From NCBI RefSeq assembly GCF_014191545.1, contig NZ_AP023361.1, positions 1,826,501-1,890,500 of the forward strand: a DNA stretch of 64,000 nt, written 5' to 3'. The translations under genes were made by a program, and so were the position numbers. The notes under the pieces are model-generated. The model saw only the letters and a program-made list of their open reading frames with translations. It did not search any database and was not told the DNA's origin. The stretch is from Terrihabitans soli (GTDB lineage: Bacteria > Pseudomonadota > Alphaproteobacteria > Rhizobiales > Methylopilaceae). Of the stretch, positions 6,603 to 15,614 are shown in pieces (positions within the stretch are counted from its first letter, which is position 1; each line of letters begins with the position of its first letter).

Positions 6603-8429
6603 ACGATCCTGCCAGTTGGGCATGGCGCCGCCCTCCGGCGAAATCTTGAACGTGCGACGGCCGATGAAGAACGAGGTCGACATGATCTCGAAGCTCAGAC
6701 CGTCCTGCTTGCAGCGGTCGAGCGCGCGCGGAATGTGCGGCGACTCCATATAGCCGTAGCGCAGGACGACGCGGGAGAAGTCGTCCGAGATTTTCTCATA
6801 GGACGAGCGGTTTTCGCGCGGGACGTAGGGACGCGGCTCGGTGACGACAGTGAGCAGGACGTTCTGCTCATGCAGCACTTTGTTGTGCTTGAGATTGTGC
6901 ATCATCGCCGCCGGCGCGACTTCGGTGTCGGAGGTCAGGAACACCGCCGTGCCGGTAACGCGGACAATGCTCTTGCTCTTGGCCATCGAGCCTACGACGT
7001 TCGACAGCGGCACGCTTTCGCGGCGCACTTTTTCGGCGACGATGCGCGTGCCGCGCACCCAGGTCCACATGCCGATGACGATCAGAAAGCCGAGCGCCAG
7101 GGGAATCCAGCCGCCGTCGGCAAGCTTCAGAAGATTTGCCGTGAGGAAGGCCGAGTCGAGCAGGAAGAAGGGCAGCGCCACCGCAACCGCCGCAATCCAG
7201 CCCCAGCCCCACAGCCGCGCGATGACAGGAACGGCCAGCATGGTCGAGACGATCATCGTACCGACAACGGCGATGCCGTACGCCGCGGCGAGATTGGACG
7301 AGGTTTCGAAAATCACGACGAGGAACAGCGCGCCGGCCAGCATCAGCCAGTTGACCTTGGGCATATAAATCTGACCGCGCTCCTTCTCGGACGTATGCGA
7401 CACCGCAAGGCGCGGCAGAATGCCGAGCTGCGTTGCCTGATGCGTCAGCGAATAGGCGCCCGTGATGACGGCCTGCGCGGCGATGACCGTCGCGGCGGTC
7501 GCCAGGAGAACAAGCGGCAGACGGCCCCATTCCGGCGCGGTCGAGAAGAAGAGATTGCCGACCGTATCGGGATGGCTGAGCGCAAGCGCGCCCTGGCCGA
7601 GATAGTTCACCACAAGGCCGGGCAGAACGAAGAACAGCCAGGCCCGGCGGATCGCGGTGCGGCCGAAATGGCCCATATCCGCATACAGAGCTTCCGCGCC
7701 GGTGACGGCGAGGAACACCGAGCCGAGCACGGTGAAGCCTAAAATGCCGTGGCCCGTCATGAAGCTCAGCGCGTAAAGCGGGTTCAGCGCATTGAGGATG
7801 TCGGGCGCGTCATTGATATGGACGATGCCGAGGATGGCGAGCGTTGCAAACCACACCAGCATGATCGGGCCGAAAAAGGCCGAGACCTTCGCCGTGCCGT
7901 AGGATTGCACCGCATAGAGGATAATGAGGATGCCCATGACGATGGGCACGATCCAGCTCTCGTCGATATCGGTCGTGTATTCGAGACCTTCGACGGCGGA
8001 CAGAACGGAAATTGCCGGCGTCAGAATGGCGTCGCCGTAGAACAGCGACGCACCGACAATGCCGAGCGCCAGAACAAGATTGCTCGGGCTCTTCATCGTG
8101 CTCTGCGCAAGCGTGACCAGCGAGAGCGTGCCGCCCTCGCCGTGGTTGTCGGCGCGCAGCAAGAGCGCGACATATTTCAGCGTGACGACAAGGAAGAGCG
8201 CCCAGACCAGCAGCGAGACGATGCCGATGACTTCGACACGCGTCGGCGCGCCGCCGGCATGCAGCAGGGATTCACGCAGAGCGTAAAGCGGGCTCGTGCC
8301 GATATCGCCATAGACGACACCAAGCGAGCCGAGGGTGAGCCACCAGGTAGCACGCGACGAACGTTCGCCATGCTGCTCATCCGGCGCGGCGATTTCCACG
8401 GCGGCATTTCCTGACGATGTGAAGGACAT
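6504..8429 (-). CDS. kup: low-affinity potassium transporter Kup
   Basis: 641 residues, typical for the KUP/HAK/KT family of proton-coupled K+ importers in the inner membrane. The family signature LGVVYGDIGTSPLYAL is at about residues 36-51, with roughly twelve hydrophobic segments to about residue 460 and a soluble C-terminal domain ending ELGSQITL. It lies 159 bp downstream of mgtE on the same strand, so both cation transporters may share a transcript. Its 3' end overlaps the convergent DUF3253 gene by 99 nt. Confidence 0.97.
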   Translation of the reverse strand: MSFTSSGNAAVEIAAPDEQHGERSSRATWWLTLGSLGVVYGDIGTSPLYALRESLLHAGGAPTRVEVIGIVSLLVWALFLVVTLKYVALLLRADNHGEGGTLSLVTLAQSTMKSPSNLVLALGIVGASLFYGDAILTPAISVLSAVEGLEYTTDIDESWIVPIVMGILIILYAVQSYGTAKVSAFFGPIMLVWFATLAILGIVHINDAPDILNALNPLYALSFMTGHGILGFTVLGSVFLAVTGAEALYADMGHFGRTAIRRAWLFFVLPGLVVNYLGQGALALSHPDTVGNLFFSTAPEWGRLPLVLLATAATVIAAQAVITGAYSLTHQATQLGILPRLAVSHTSEKERGQIYMPKVNWLMLAGALFLVVIFETSSNLAAAYGIAVVGTMIVSTMLAVPVIARLWGWGWIAAVAVALPFFLLDSAFLTANLLKLADGGWIPLALGFLIVIGMWTWVRGTRIVAEKVRRESVPLSNVVGSMAKSKSIVRVTGTAVFLTSDTEVAPAAMMHNLKHNKVLHEQNVLLTVVTEPRPYVPRENRSSYEKISDDFSRVVLRYGYMESPHIPRALDRCKQDGLSFEIMSTSFFIGRRTFKISPEGGAMPNWQDRLFILLTRQADDVITYFRIPAGRVIELGSQITL

Positions 8430-8588
8430 TTTTGGACTTTAAGCCCGTGACGCGCCGGAGCGGCGCTTGCACCTTTAGAACGCGGCTTGGCGGAAAATGT
8501 GCCGCCGCAAAAAGGCGCGCCGGTATACGCCCCCCGCAGGCCGCACGCAATGCGGGCGGGCCCTACCAGCCATGCTTTTTGAGCAGGG

Positions 8589-9992
8589 TTAGAGAAACCC
8601 GAACCACCACGTAGCCAAACCCAAAAAGGCAAAGAAACCAATGACATCCGTCACGGTCGTGACGAAGACCCCGGAGGCCACGGCGGGGTCGAGCTTGAGC
8701 TTGTTGATGCTGAGGGGAACGAGCGTCCCGAAAAGGCCGGCGACCAGCATATTGACGATCAAAGCGGTCGCGATGACGACGCCAAGGTCCAGATTGCGGA
8801 ACCACAGGCCCGCCCCTGCGCCGAGCACCATGGCCAGCGAAACGCCGTTGACGAGACCGACCAGAACCTCGCGCGCGATGATGCGGCGGACATTGCGGCG
8901 GCCGAGCTCGCGCATGGCCAGCGCGCGCACCGTCACCGTCATGGCCTGCGTTCCGGCATTGCCGCCCATGGAGGCGACGATCGGCATCAGGACCGCCAAA
9001 GCCACCATCTGCTCGATCGTGCCTTCGAACAGGCCGATCACAGATGCAGCGAGGAAGGCCGTCAGGAGATTGACGAGCAGCCAGGGAAAGCGCCCGCGCG
9101 CCGTCTGGAACACCGTGTCGGAGAGTTCTTCGTCGCCGACGCCGGCAAGTGCCTTGATGTCTTCATCGGCTTCCTGGTGGATGACGTCGACGATGTCGTC
9201 GACCGTCAATACACCGACAAGCCGCCCCGCTTCGTCCGTCACCGGCGCGGAGACGAGATTGTAGCGCTGGAAGAGGCGTCCCGCCTCTTCCTGGTCTTCG
9301 GTCGCCGCAACTTCGCGGACTTCGTCTTTCAGAATGCTTTCGAGCCGCGCCTCGCGCGGGCTGCGCAGCAGCATGTCGAGCGGCACGGTACCGAGAAGTT
9401 TGAAGGCCGGATCGATGACATAGACTTCGTAGAAGGTCTCCGGCGCATCCTTCATTTCGCGCAGATAGTCGATCGTGCGTCCGGCCGTCCAGAAGGGCGG
9501 CACGGCGACGAAATCCGTCTGCATGCGGCGGCCGGCCGTCTCTTCCGGGAAATCGAGGCTTCGCGTCAGCGCCGCGCGTTCGGGCAGCGGCAGGCGTTCG
9601 AGGATTTCCTGACGGTCCTCGGCCTCCATGTCTTCGAGAATGTAGACGGCGTCGTCGCTATCGAGTTCGCGCAGACCCTCGACCGTCACATCGGTCGGCA
9701 GGCTTTCGAGCAGCTGGAGGCGGACGCTCTCGTCGACTTCGGTGAGCGCTGTGAAGTCGAACTGATCGCCGAGAAGCTCGACCAGGCCGGGCCGGTCATC
9801 CGCATCGAGCGCTTCGAGGAGTTCGCCGAGATCGGCCTCATGCAGATCGCCGACCAGCGATCTCAGCCGCTCGGCATCGCCGGTGCGGATCGTCTCGCTG
9901 ACGGCCTCGACAAGCGCAGCCGTGACATGGCCCTCCGCCTCCTCCGGGGCGGGCGCGTCAGGCTCGGGCGTCAGGAGGTCCGGCTCGGCCAT
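8589..9992 (-). CDS. mgtE: magnesium transporter MgtE
   Basis: 467 residues. Order of domains: an acidic N-terminal helical MgtE_N domain (about 25-140), two CBS modules (about 145-270; VDDIVDVIHQEADEDI ends the second) forming the Mg2+ sensor, a connecting helix, and five membrane helices (about 300-467) with GNAGTQ, the conserved loop near the ion pore. It forms a dimeric gated Mg2+ channel in the inner membrane. No Mg-sensing leader was recognised in the 138 bp shared with the divergent lipoprotein gene. Confidence 0.97.
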   Translation of the reverse strand: MAEPDLLTPEPDAPAPEEAEGHVTAALVEAVSETIRTGDAERLRSLVGDLHEADLGELLEALDADDRPGLVELLGDQFDFTALTEVDESVRLQLLESLPTDVTVEGLRELDSDDAVYILEDMEAEDRQEILERLPLPERAALTRSLDFPEETAGRRMQTDFVAVPPFWTAGRTIDYLREMKDAPETFYEVYVIDPAFKLLGTVPLDMLLRSPREARLESILKDEVREVAATEDQEEAGRLFQRYNLVSAPVTDEAGRLVGVLTVDDIVDVIHQEADEDIKALAGVGDEELSDTVFQTARGRFPWLLVNLLTAFLAASVIGLFEGTIEQMVALAVLMPIVASMGGNAGTQAMTVTVRALAMRELGRRNVRRIIAREVLVGLVNGVSLAMVLGAGAGLWFRNLDLGVVIATALIVNMLVAGLFGTLVPLSINKLKLDPAVASGVFVTTVTDVIGFFAFLGLATWWFGFL

Positions 9993-10130
9993 TTAAGGCT
10001 CCGGCTAAAGGGCTGATTTCAGGCCCTTGTAGCGATCTCTTCGCTCCGGGCAATGGGCGATCATGGATTGGCCACACAGCAATAGATTATGGCGAACGCC
10101 TTCCTCTCGATTCCCTTCCCGAGGTCCCTC

Positions 10131-10790
10131 ATGCGTCTTGCCCGCTTCGCCCCGCTCGCCGCCCTGTGTCTTGCCCTGGGAGGCTGTTTCGATGTCGGCC
10201 AGACGCTGAAGGTCACCAGCGAGAGCGAGGCGGTGTTCGAAGTGAGGGCCGCCGTCCCGGCCTCCACCATCGCCGCTGCCCAGAGCGTGCCGGGGCTCGC
10301 GGACCGCCCGTTCTGCGCCGACAAGGAGGCCGCCGAGAAGCTCGGCCTCAAGGTCACGGTCGAGACCATGGCCGAGGGCCCGGACCAGATCTGTCTGATG
10401 AAGGCCCAGGGCTCGCTCGCCCAGATCGCCAAGGTCGCGGCCGATAAGTCCTATCTGCCGAAAGACGCGCCTCCGACCGCCGGCAATGCCCTCGTCTACG
10501 ATCTTGAACCCGCAGGCGGCGGATTGTGGCGGCTGACGGTTGTGCTGAGCCCGCCGCCGGAAGTTCAGGCGCTGGCCGGCGCCGACGAGATCACCAAAGC
10601 GGCGCAGTCCATGATCTTCGGCTCGACCGCGGGCAAAGGCATAGGCTGGGCGGTCGAGGCCAAAGAGATTGTCGAGAGCTCAGGGACCGTCTCGCCGGAC
10701 AAAACGCGCGCCGAGTTCGAAGTTCCGCTCAGCGAGCTTCTGTCAAAGCCTGAGCCGGAATACCGGTTTGTAACGACGTTCAGGCCCTAA
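10131..10790 (+). CDS. hypothetical lipoprotein
   Basis: 219 residues from the ATG at 10131 (GAGG five bases upstream); the longer frame from 10089 has no ribosome binding site. The signal peptide MRLARFAPLAALCLALGGC ends in a lipobox (LGGC), so Cys19 should be lipidated. The mature domain is ~200 residues with two further Cys (RPFCAD, DQICLM) that may pair, and no recognised family. Divergent from mgtE. Confidence 0.75.
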   Translation: MRLARFAPLAALCLALGGCFDVGQTLKVTSESEAVFEVRAAVPASTIAAAQSVPGLADRPFCADKEAAEKLGLKVTVETMAEGPDQICLMKAQGSLAQIAKVAADKSYLPKDAPPTAGNALVYDLEPAGGGLWRLTVVLSPPPEVQALAGADEITKAAQSMIFGSTAGKGIGWAVEAKEIVESSGTVSPDKTRAEFEVPLSELLSKPEPEYRFVTTFRP

Positions 10791-10807
10791 AGCGGATCGG
10801 AAAAAGC

Positions 10808-10829
10808 GCGGCCGGCTGCCTGCGGCCGC
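10808..10829 (+). terminator. weak terminator-like hairpin
   Basis: GCGGCCG (10808-10814) pairs with CGGCCGC (10823-10829), 8-nt loop, 18 bases after the lipoprotein stop. Only a short ACTTTT follows, so termination would be partial. Confidence 0.4.
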
Positions 10830-10939
10830 AGCAACTTTTATGTTGTATTTTGAACACAGTAGGCTCGGTTCATACAACCAATCAATTCCATCCCACGGGC
10901 AGTTCAACTAGCGTTTTCAGGCGGCTGGGGGGAACGACC

Positions 10940-11602
10940 GTGAAAACAGTGTTGCGTTGCGTAATCGTGCTGTCGACGGCTCTCGGACTGTCGGCCTGCA
11001 GCGCCCATAAGGGCGCGCTCTGGAAGCACCCGCCGAGCCATGTGAACAATGTCGAGGTTACCCTCGCAAAGCCGATGGGATCGCCGGCGCTGGCCGAAAC
11101 GATCCGCGTAAAGACTCTTGCAGAAGCCTCGCGCTATGGCGCTGTCGGTAACGCAAAGACCTTGCGCGTTTCGATCACCCATTATCACAAGAAAAATCCG
11201 GCTCTGTCGCTGCTGTTGAGCGATTCAAATAATATCAGGGCCGATGTCTCGGTGGTCGATACTACGACTTTGGCAGAAGACACCAAGATGCAGATGATAA
11301 CTTCCGACCCAGTGCCCGCAGACGGGATTATCGGCGCGGTGGTCGCAATATCGCAGACGGAGGCCGAGGTCGAAGAGATGCTGACGACACAGTTTGCGTC
11401 CGAGGTTCTGGCGCGTGTGTATGGCTCGAAAGCAGCAAAGATCGCACGGAAGAACCCGCCTTCTGTTGTCGCGCCTGCCGCAACGCCTCCGGGCACGGTT
11501 CCGAAACCCGCGGCGAAGGGCACGCCCGTTGCACTTGCGGCACCGCAGCCTGCACCTGCACCTGCGCCCGCACCGGCACAGAAAGCTCCGCGGATTCAGT
11601 AA
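10940..11602 (+). CDS. hypothetical lipoprotein with Ala/Pro-rich C-terminus
   Basis: 220 residues from the GTG at 10940, chosen because a GGGGGGA ribosome binding site (10927-10933) precedes it and the protein then begins with a lipoprotein signal VKTVLRCVIVLSTALGLSAC (lipobox LSAC). Residues ~40-165 form a compact domain with VRVKTLAEASRYG-like helical and beta segments resembling small DUF4410-type envelope lipoproteins, but the match is weak. Residues ~175-220 are an Ala/Pro linker ending without a further domain. Function unknown. Confidence 0.7.
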   Translation: MKTVLRCVIVLSTALGLSACSAHKGALWKHPPSHVNNVEVTLAKPMGSPALAETIRVKTLAEASRYGAVGNAKTLRVSITHYHKKNPALSLLLSDSNNIRADVSVVDTTTLAEDTKMQMITSDPVPADGIIGAVVAISQTEAEVEEMLTTQFASEVLARVYGSKAAKIARKNPPSVVAPAATPPGTVPKPAAKGTPVALAAPQPAPAPAPAPAQKAPRIQ

Positions 11603-11608
11603 AGGAGA

Positions 11609-11638
11609 TCGCGGCGGCGCGTCTGCGCGTCGCCGCGA
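11609..11638. terminator. long GC hairpin between convergent genes
   Basis: A 13-bp stem (11609-11621 with 11626-11638, one G-T wobble, loop TCTG) sits between the lipoprotein stop at 11602 and the convergent glyoxalase-fold gene ending at 11647. No T-run on either side, so it may be a bidirectional 3'-end stabiliser. Confidence 0.45.
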
Positions 11639-11646
11639 GACTGCCG

Positions 11647-12192
11647 TCACACGTGCCGCTGTTCGCAGAACCGCAGCCGGTTTCCGAACGGATCGATCAC
11701 CGTCATCTCAAGGCCCCAATCGACCTTCTCCACGCCCGGCCGCATGTTCTGATACTTCTTGGCGTTGAGCTCGCGGTGATAGGCCTCAATGCCGGTCATG
11801 CGGACAAAGGCCGTGCCGCCGGGCGTCGCATCTCCGTGATGCTCGCTGATGTGGACAATGACGCCGCCGCGCGACAGCTGCAGATAAAGCGGCAGGTCCG
11901 GCGCGAACCGGTGCTCCCAATCCGTCCGGAAGCCGAGAAAGCCTTCATAGAATTCGCGCGCCTTGTCTTCCGAAAAACTGCGCAAAACCGGGATCGCGGG
12001 TTCGATGGAAATTTGGCCGTTGTCAGTCCGCACTTCGCTGGAAATTCGGGCCGACAGCGTGTTCCAGTCGCGGAAACCGAACTGCTCGGCGACGATTTCG
12101 AGAGCGGCGCTATGGGAAATTTTGACGTCGCGCGCGGCAAGCGCGGATTCGAGCGTCTTCGCCATCGCCTTGGCGTTCACAAAAGTGCGCAT
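11647..12192 (-). CDS. glyoxalase superfamily protein with N-terminal glyoxalase-related domain
   Basis: 181 residues from the ATG at 12190-12192 (AGGAT upstream); the frame extends further without a credible start. Residues ~5-55 (AKALESALAARD-like start, ISHSAALEIVAEQFGFRDWN) match the small domain that precedes a VOC domain in this family; residues ~65-181 are a VOC/bleomycin-resistance fold with FLGFRTDWEHRF, VIVHISEHHGD and the final FGNRLRFCE. The His and Glu of these strands suggest a metal site. The substrate is unknown; the neighbouring formaldehyde/GST genes suggest electrophile detoxification. Confidence 0.85.
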   Translation of the reverse strand: MRTFVNAKAMAKTLESALAARDVKISHSAALEIVAEQFGFRDWNTLSARISSEVRTDNGQISIEPAIPVLRSFSEDKAREFYEGFLGFRTDWEHRFAPDLPLYLQLSRGGVIVHISEHHGDATPGGTAFVRMTGIEAYHRELNAKKYQNMRPGVEKVDWGLEMTVIDPFGNRLRFCEQRHV

Positions 12193-12378
12193 GATGATCC
12201 TATCCGTTTTCACACGGCGGAAATTTCGGTCAGGGCTCGCATTGCCGACACATCCGCCGTCTGAAGGACAGGACATGCAGAAGAGATACGTTCACCATCC
12301 CATAAGGGCGCGAGCGGCAGGCCGTATCAGCCGGAGCGGAAGCTAGCGCAAGGACCGGCGGGCGGGCAAGCCGGGCTT

Positions 12379-13053
12379 TTAAAGGAAGCGCTTGGGAATG
12401 CGATCGTTCAGCGGGAACATCGGGAAATAAGGCCGCGCTTCGTCGATGACGCGCCGGACGGACGGCCGCTCGACCAGCCGGTCGAAATAGGCGGCGATAT
12501 TCGGATAGGCGCCGTCGAAGGGCGTTGTGATCCCCGCATAGAACAGAGCCGGGGCCGCCGCGCAGTCGGCAAGGCTGAAGCGCTGGCCGATGGCCCAGAC
12601 CTTGTCCGAAAGATGCCGCTCCAGCATGCCATACGCCGTCAGAATATTGGCGTGCGCTTCCGCGACGCCGTGCCGGTCGTTTTCGCCGGAAGGCCGGAAA
12701 TTATCGATGACGATCTTCTGCATCGGCACGTGGATATAAAGATCGAAAAAGCGGTCCCAGAGCCGCGCATCGATGGCCTGTTCGGTGATTTCGGGAATGA
12801 GCCTTTGACGACCCGGATAATACTGCTCCAGATAATCGACGATGATCGTCGTTTCCGGGATTGTCTTGTCGCACGCCTCATCGCGCAGGACCGGAATTTT
12901 TCCGACCGGCCATAGGCTGAGAAAGCTCGCGCTCGCATCCGGATCCATCAGATCGACGATATGCGGCATGAACGGCGTTTCGTTCTCGTAGAGCGCGATC
13001 AGGACCTTGTGGCAGAACGAGGCGAGCGGATGCAGATAAAGCGTCAGCGCCAT
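12379..13053 (-). CDS. glutathione S-transferase family protein
   Basis: 224 residues. N-terminal thioredoxin-like domain starts TLYLHPLASFCHKV and has the cis-Pro GKIPVL and PETTIIVDYLE that contact glutathione; the helical C-terminal domain contains FSLADCAAAPALFYA. Its ATG overlaps the TGA of the class III alcohol dehydrogenase by 1 nt, so it is translationally coupled to formaldehyde oxidation. In many bacteria this slot is held by S-formylglutathione hydrolase, which is not seen here. Confidence 0.9.
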   Translation of the reverse strand: MALTLYLHPLASFCHKVLIALYENETPFMPHIVDLMDPDASASFLSLWPVGKIPVLRDEACDKTIPETTIIVDYLEQYYPGRQRLIPEITEQAIDARLWDRFFDLYIHVPMQKIVIDNFRPSGENDRHGVAEAHANILTAYGMLERHLSDKVWAIGQRFSLADCAAAPALFYAGITTPFDGAYPNIAAYFDRLVERPSVRRVIDEARPYFPMFPLNDRIPKRFL

Positions 13054-14180
13054 CAGAACACGACGACGCCGCGCACGCTCTCGCCGTGATGCATGAGATC
13101 GAAGCCCTTATTGATGTCTTCGAGCGGCATCGTATGGGTGATCATCGGATCGATCTCGATCTTGCCGTCCATATACCAGTCGACGATTTTCGGCACATCG
13201 GTGCGGCCCCGCGCACCGCCAAAGGCCGTGCCTTTCCAGACGCGGCCGGTGACGAGCTGGAAGGGCCGTGTCGAAATCTCCTGCCCCGCGCCGGCAACGC
13301 CGATAATGATGCTTTCGCCCCAGCCGCGATGGCAGCTTTCGAGCGCCTGGCGCATGACCTTTGTCGATCCCGTGCAATCGAACGTGTAGTCCGCGCCGCC
13401 GATCTGATCGGCGCCTCGCTTTGTCATATCGACAAGGCGCGGCACGACATCGCCATCGATCTCCGTCGGATTGACGAAATGCGTCATGCCGAAACGCTCG
13501 CCCCAGGCCTTCTTGTCGTTGTTGATATCGACGCCGATGATCATATCGGCACCGACAAGCCGCAGGCCCTGAATGACGTTGAGGCCGATGCCGCCGAGAC
13601 CGAAAACGATGGCTTTGGAGCCCGGCTCGACCTTGGCCGTGTTGATGACGGCGCCGATGCCTGTCGTTACACCGCAGCCGATGTAACAAATCTTGTCGAA
13701 AGGCGCGTCTTCGCGCACTTTCGCCACCGCAATCTCGGGAAGCACCGTGAAATTCGCAAAGGTCGAGCAGCCCATATAGTGGTGAATTTTCTTGCCGCCG
13801 ATGGAAAACCGCGAGGTGCCGTCGGGCATCAGCCCCTGCCCCTGCGTTGCGCGGATGGCGGTGCAGAGATTTGTCTTGCGTGACAGGCAGGACGGGCACT
13901 GCCGGCATTCGGGCGTATAAAGCGGAATGACATGATCGCCGGGTTTCAGCGATGTGACCCCGGCGCCGACCTCGCGAACAATGCCCGCGCCTTCATGGCC
14001 GAGGATGGCTGGAAAGAGGCCCTCCGGATCTTCACCTGACAGCGTGAACCAGTCGGTGTGGCAGATGCCGGTGGCCTTGATCTCAATCAGGACTTCCCCG
14101 GCTTTCGGGCCTTCGAGCTGGACCGTCATGATTTCGAGGGGCTTGCCCGCTCCGACCGCCACCGCTGCACGCACGTCCAT
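13053..14180 (-). CDS. frmA: S-(hydroxymethyl)glutathione dehydrogenase / class III alcohol dehydrogenase
   Basis: 375 residues, standard for the family. Catalytic zinc ligands lie in [11 protein letters not shown] and LGHEGAG; the structural zinc motif is the four-Cys [15 protein letters not shown]; the nucleotide-binding [12 protein letters not shown] follows. [17 protein letters not shown] is diagnostic of glutathione-dependent formaldehyde dehydrogenases. It oxidises the spontaneous formaldehyde-glutathione adduct to S-formylglutathione with NAD+. First gene of a two-gene unit with the downstream GST. Confidence 0.95.
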   Translation of the reverse strand: MDVRAAVAVGAGKPLEIMTVQLEGPKAGEVLIEIKATGICHTDWFTLSGEDPEGLFPAILGHEGAGIVREVGAGVTSLKPGDHVIPLYTPECRQCPSCLSRKTNLCTAIRATQGQGLMPDGTSRFSIGGKKIHHYMGCSTFANFTVLPEIAVAKVREDAPFDKICYIGCGVTTGIGAVINTAKVEPGSKAIVFGLGGIGLNVIQGLRLVGADMIIGVDINNDKKAWGERFGMTHFVNPTEIDGDVVPRLVDMTKRGADQIGGADYTFDCTGSTKVMRQALESCHRGWGESIIIGVAGAGQEISTRPFQLVTGRVWKGTAFGGARGRTDVPKIVDWYMDGKIEIDPMITHTMPLEDINKGFDLMHHGESVRGVVVF

Positions 14181-14259
14181 GAACGATCCTCCCTTTTATT
14201 GTTGTCGATTATGGGTCAGGCGGCGCGGTTCCGGTAGCGCCCAAGCCTGCTATTTTCGT

Positions 14260-14964
14260 TCAATCAATCGCCGGCTCATCGGCCTCTTTGGGCGGAGCCT
14301 CTTCCTCGATGATGATGAAATCGAGGGGCCCTCCCGGAACATCGTCGTCGAAAATGCCGATGACGAGACGTCCGGTCGCCCAGGCGAGCGTATCGAGATC
14401 GGTGCGCCCTTTGAGGCAGAGCGGCCCGTCTTCATAGGGCTGATGCCCATGGACGATATGAAAGCCGGAATGCCCCTCGTCGTAATCTTCCGGATAGCGT
14501 TTCCAGAGCAATGTATGTGCATCTTGCGCATCGAGCGGCTTCAACGGATCCACGCCGGCATGAACATAGACGCGATGGATGTCGCGATGCAGCAGAGGCA
14601 GGCTGTCCATCCATAGGACGTGCGAGACCGGCACAAGCTCGGGCTGATAGCTGCCGTCGAAAGGCTGACCATAGGAGCGCAAAGTCGCATCGCCGCCATT
14701 GCCGAGCCAGGGGCTTGGATCGCGCCCGCCGATGATGGTGCGGACCATCATCTCTTCGTGATTGCCCTTCAGGCAGATCCAGCTCCAGCCGGGCCGCGGC
14801 CCGTCGATCAGGCATTCGACGATCTCACGGCTGCCCGAACCGCGATCGATATAATCGCCGAGAAACACGATCTTTCCCGGCGGTTCTTCTTCGATCTGCG
14901 CTAGGGCGATTTCAAGCAGGTCCCACCGCCCGTGGAGATCGGGAACGGCATAGGTTTTGGTCAT
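14260..14964 (-). CDS. PPP-family serine/threonine (metallo)phosphatase
   Basis: 234 residues with all PPP/metallophosphoesterase motifs: PDLHGR (8-13), GDYIDRG, GNHEE and HAGVDP, giving a di-metal centre. Proteins of this size include bacterial protein phosphatases and symmetrical diadenosine tetraphosphatases, which cannot be separated by eye. The C-terminus is Glu/Pro-rich. It lies 3 bp beyond the FkbM gene on the same strand and is probably its last co-transcribed gene. Confidence 0.9.
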   Translation of the reverse strand: MTKTYAVPDLHGRWDLLEIALAQIEEEPPGKIVFLGDYIDRGSGSREIVECLIDGPRPGWSWICLKGNHEEMMVRTIIGGRDPSPWLGNGGDATLRSYGQPFDGSYQPELVPVSHVLWMDSLPLLHRDIHRVYVHAGVDPLKPLDAQDAHTLLWKRYPEDYDEGHSGFHIVHGHQPYEDGPLCLKGRTDLDTLAWATGRLVIGIFDDDVPGGPLDFIIIEEEAPPKEADEPAID

Positions 14965-14967
14965 CCG

Positions 14968-15612
14968 CTAGCGACCGAAAAACAGCGCGCTCAAGGACCA
15001 CGATCTACGATATGTCGTGATCTGGTCGGCGAAACGAAGCCCGGTGAGCCAATTTCGAAGACGCAATTGGTGTGTCTTCCCTTTCATTACTTTTTTCTGC
15101 AGGGAATAGCGGCTGAAGCCGCTCTCCCGCATACGCTCCATAAGTTCAGCCTCTTCGTGCGCTTTATCCGGAATTTTGCGAACATCGAAATCGATCATCA
15201 CGTTCCGAACCTTACGGATCTCCCCTGAATCCAAGAGATCATTCATGATGTCGCATTCTGAACCTTCGCAGTTCAGTTTCATCACGACGAGGTCGTCCTC
15301 GGATATATGGTCGCGAAAAAAGGCGCTGGCGCTGACGAGCTCCCCTGTCAAGCAGGTCTTCTCACCGCCTTTGCCGGCATAAACCGACATCCCGACACCC
15401 GAACCATAAACAGTGAAGCTACCATTGCGATTCGAAAGGCCAAAAGGACACCATTCGACACGCCTTTCGTCTGCGAACCGGCGCGATGCTTCGGTGAACG
15501 GTTCGGCAACGGGTTCGAAAAAATAGATTAGGTCGAAGAGATATGATGGCTTCAGTACCTCCTCGAGGGTCTGACCACAATTTCCGCCAACATCGAGGAA
15601 CAGTTTTCTCAC
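14968..15612 (-). CDS. FkbM family methyltransferase
   Basis: 214 residues. N-terminal FLDVGGNCGQT is motif I of a class I SAM-dependent methyltransferase; FFEPV is the acidic second strand and VVMKLNCEGSE the FkbM-type central motif. FkbM enzymes O-methylate sugars and polyketides; beside glycosyltransferases and a GSCFA protein, methylation of a surface glycan is the likely role. Two bases separate it from the GSCFA gene upstream. Several A/T-ending codons give it a slightly foreign composition. Confidence 0.87.
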   Translation of the reverse strand: MRKLFLDVGGNCGQTLEEVLKPSYLFDLIYFFEPVAEPFTEASRRFADERRVEWCPFGLSNRNGSFTVYGSGVGMSVYAGKGGEKTCLTGELVSASAFFRDHISEDDLVVMKLNCEGSECDIMNDLLDSGEIRKVRNVMIDFDVRKIPDKAHEEAELMERMRESGFSRYSLQKKVMKGKTHQLRLRNWLTGLRFADQITTYRRSWSLSALFFGR

Positions 15613-15614
15613 CC

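Noticed and set aside
6735-7742. 335-codon + frame opposite kup
   Set aside because: Shadow of kup.
8430-8588. Mg2+- or K+-sensing riboswitch between mgtE and kup
   Set aside because: Only short GC hairpins are seen; no recognisable conserved riboswitch core, and such elements are mainly from other phyla.
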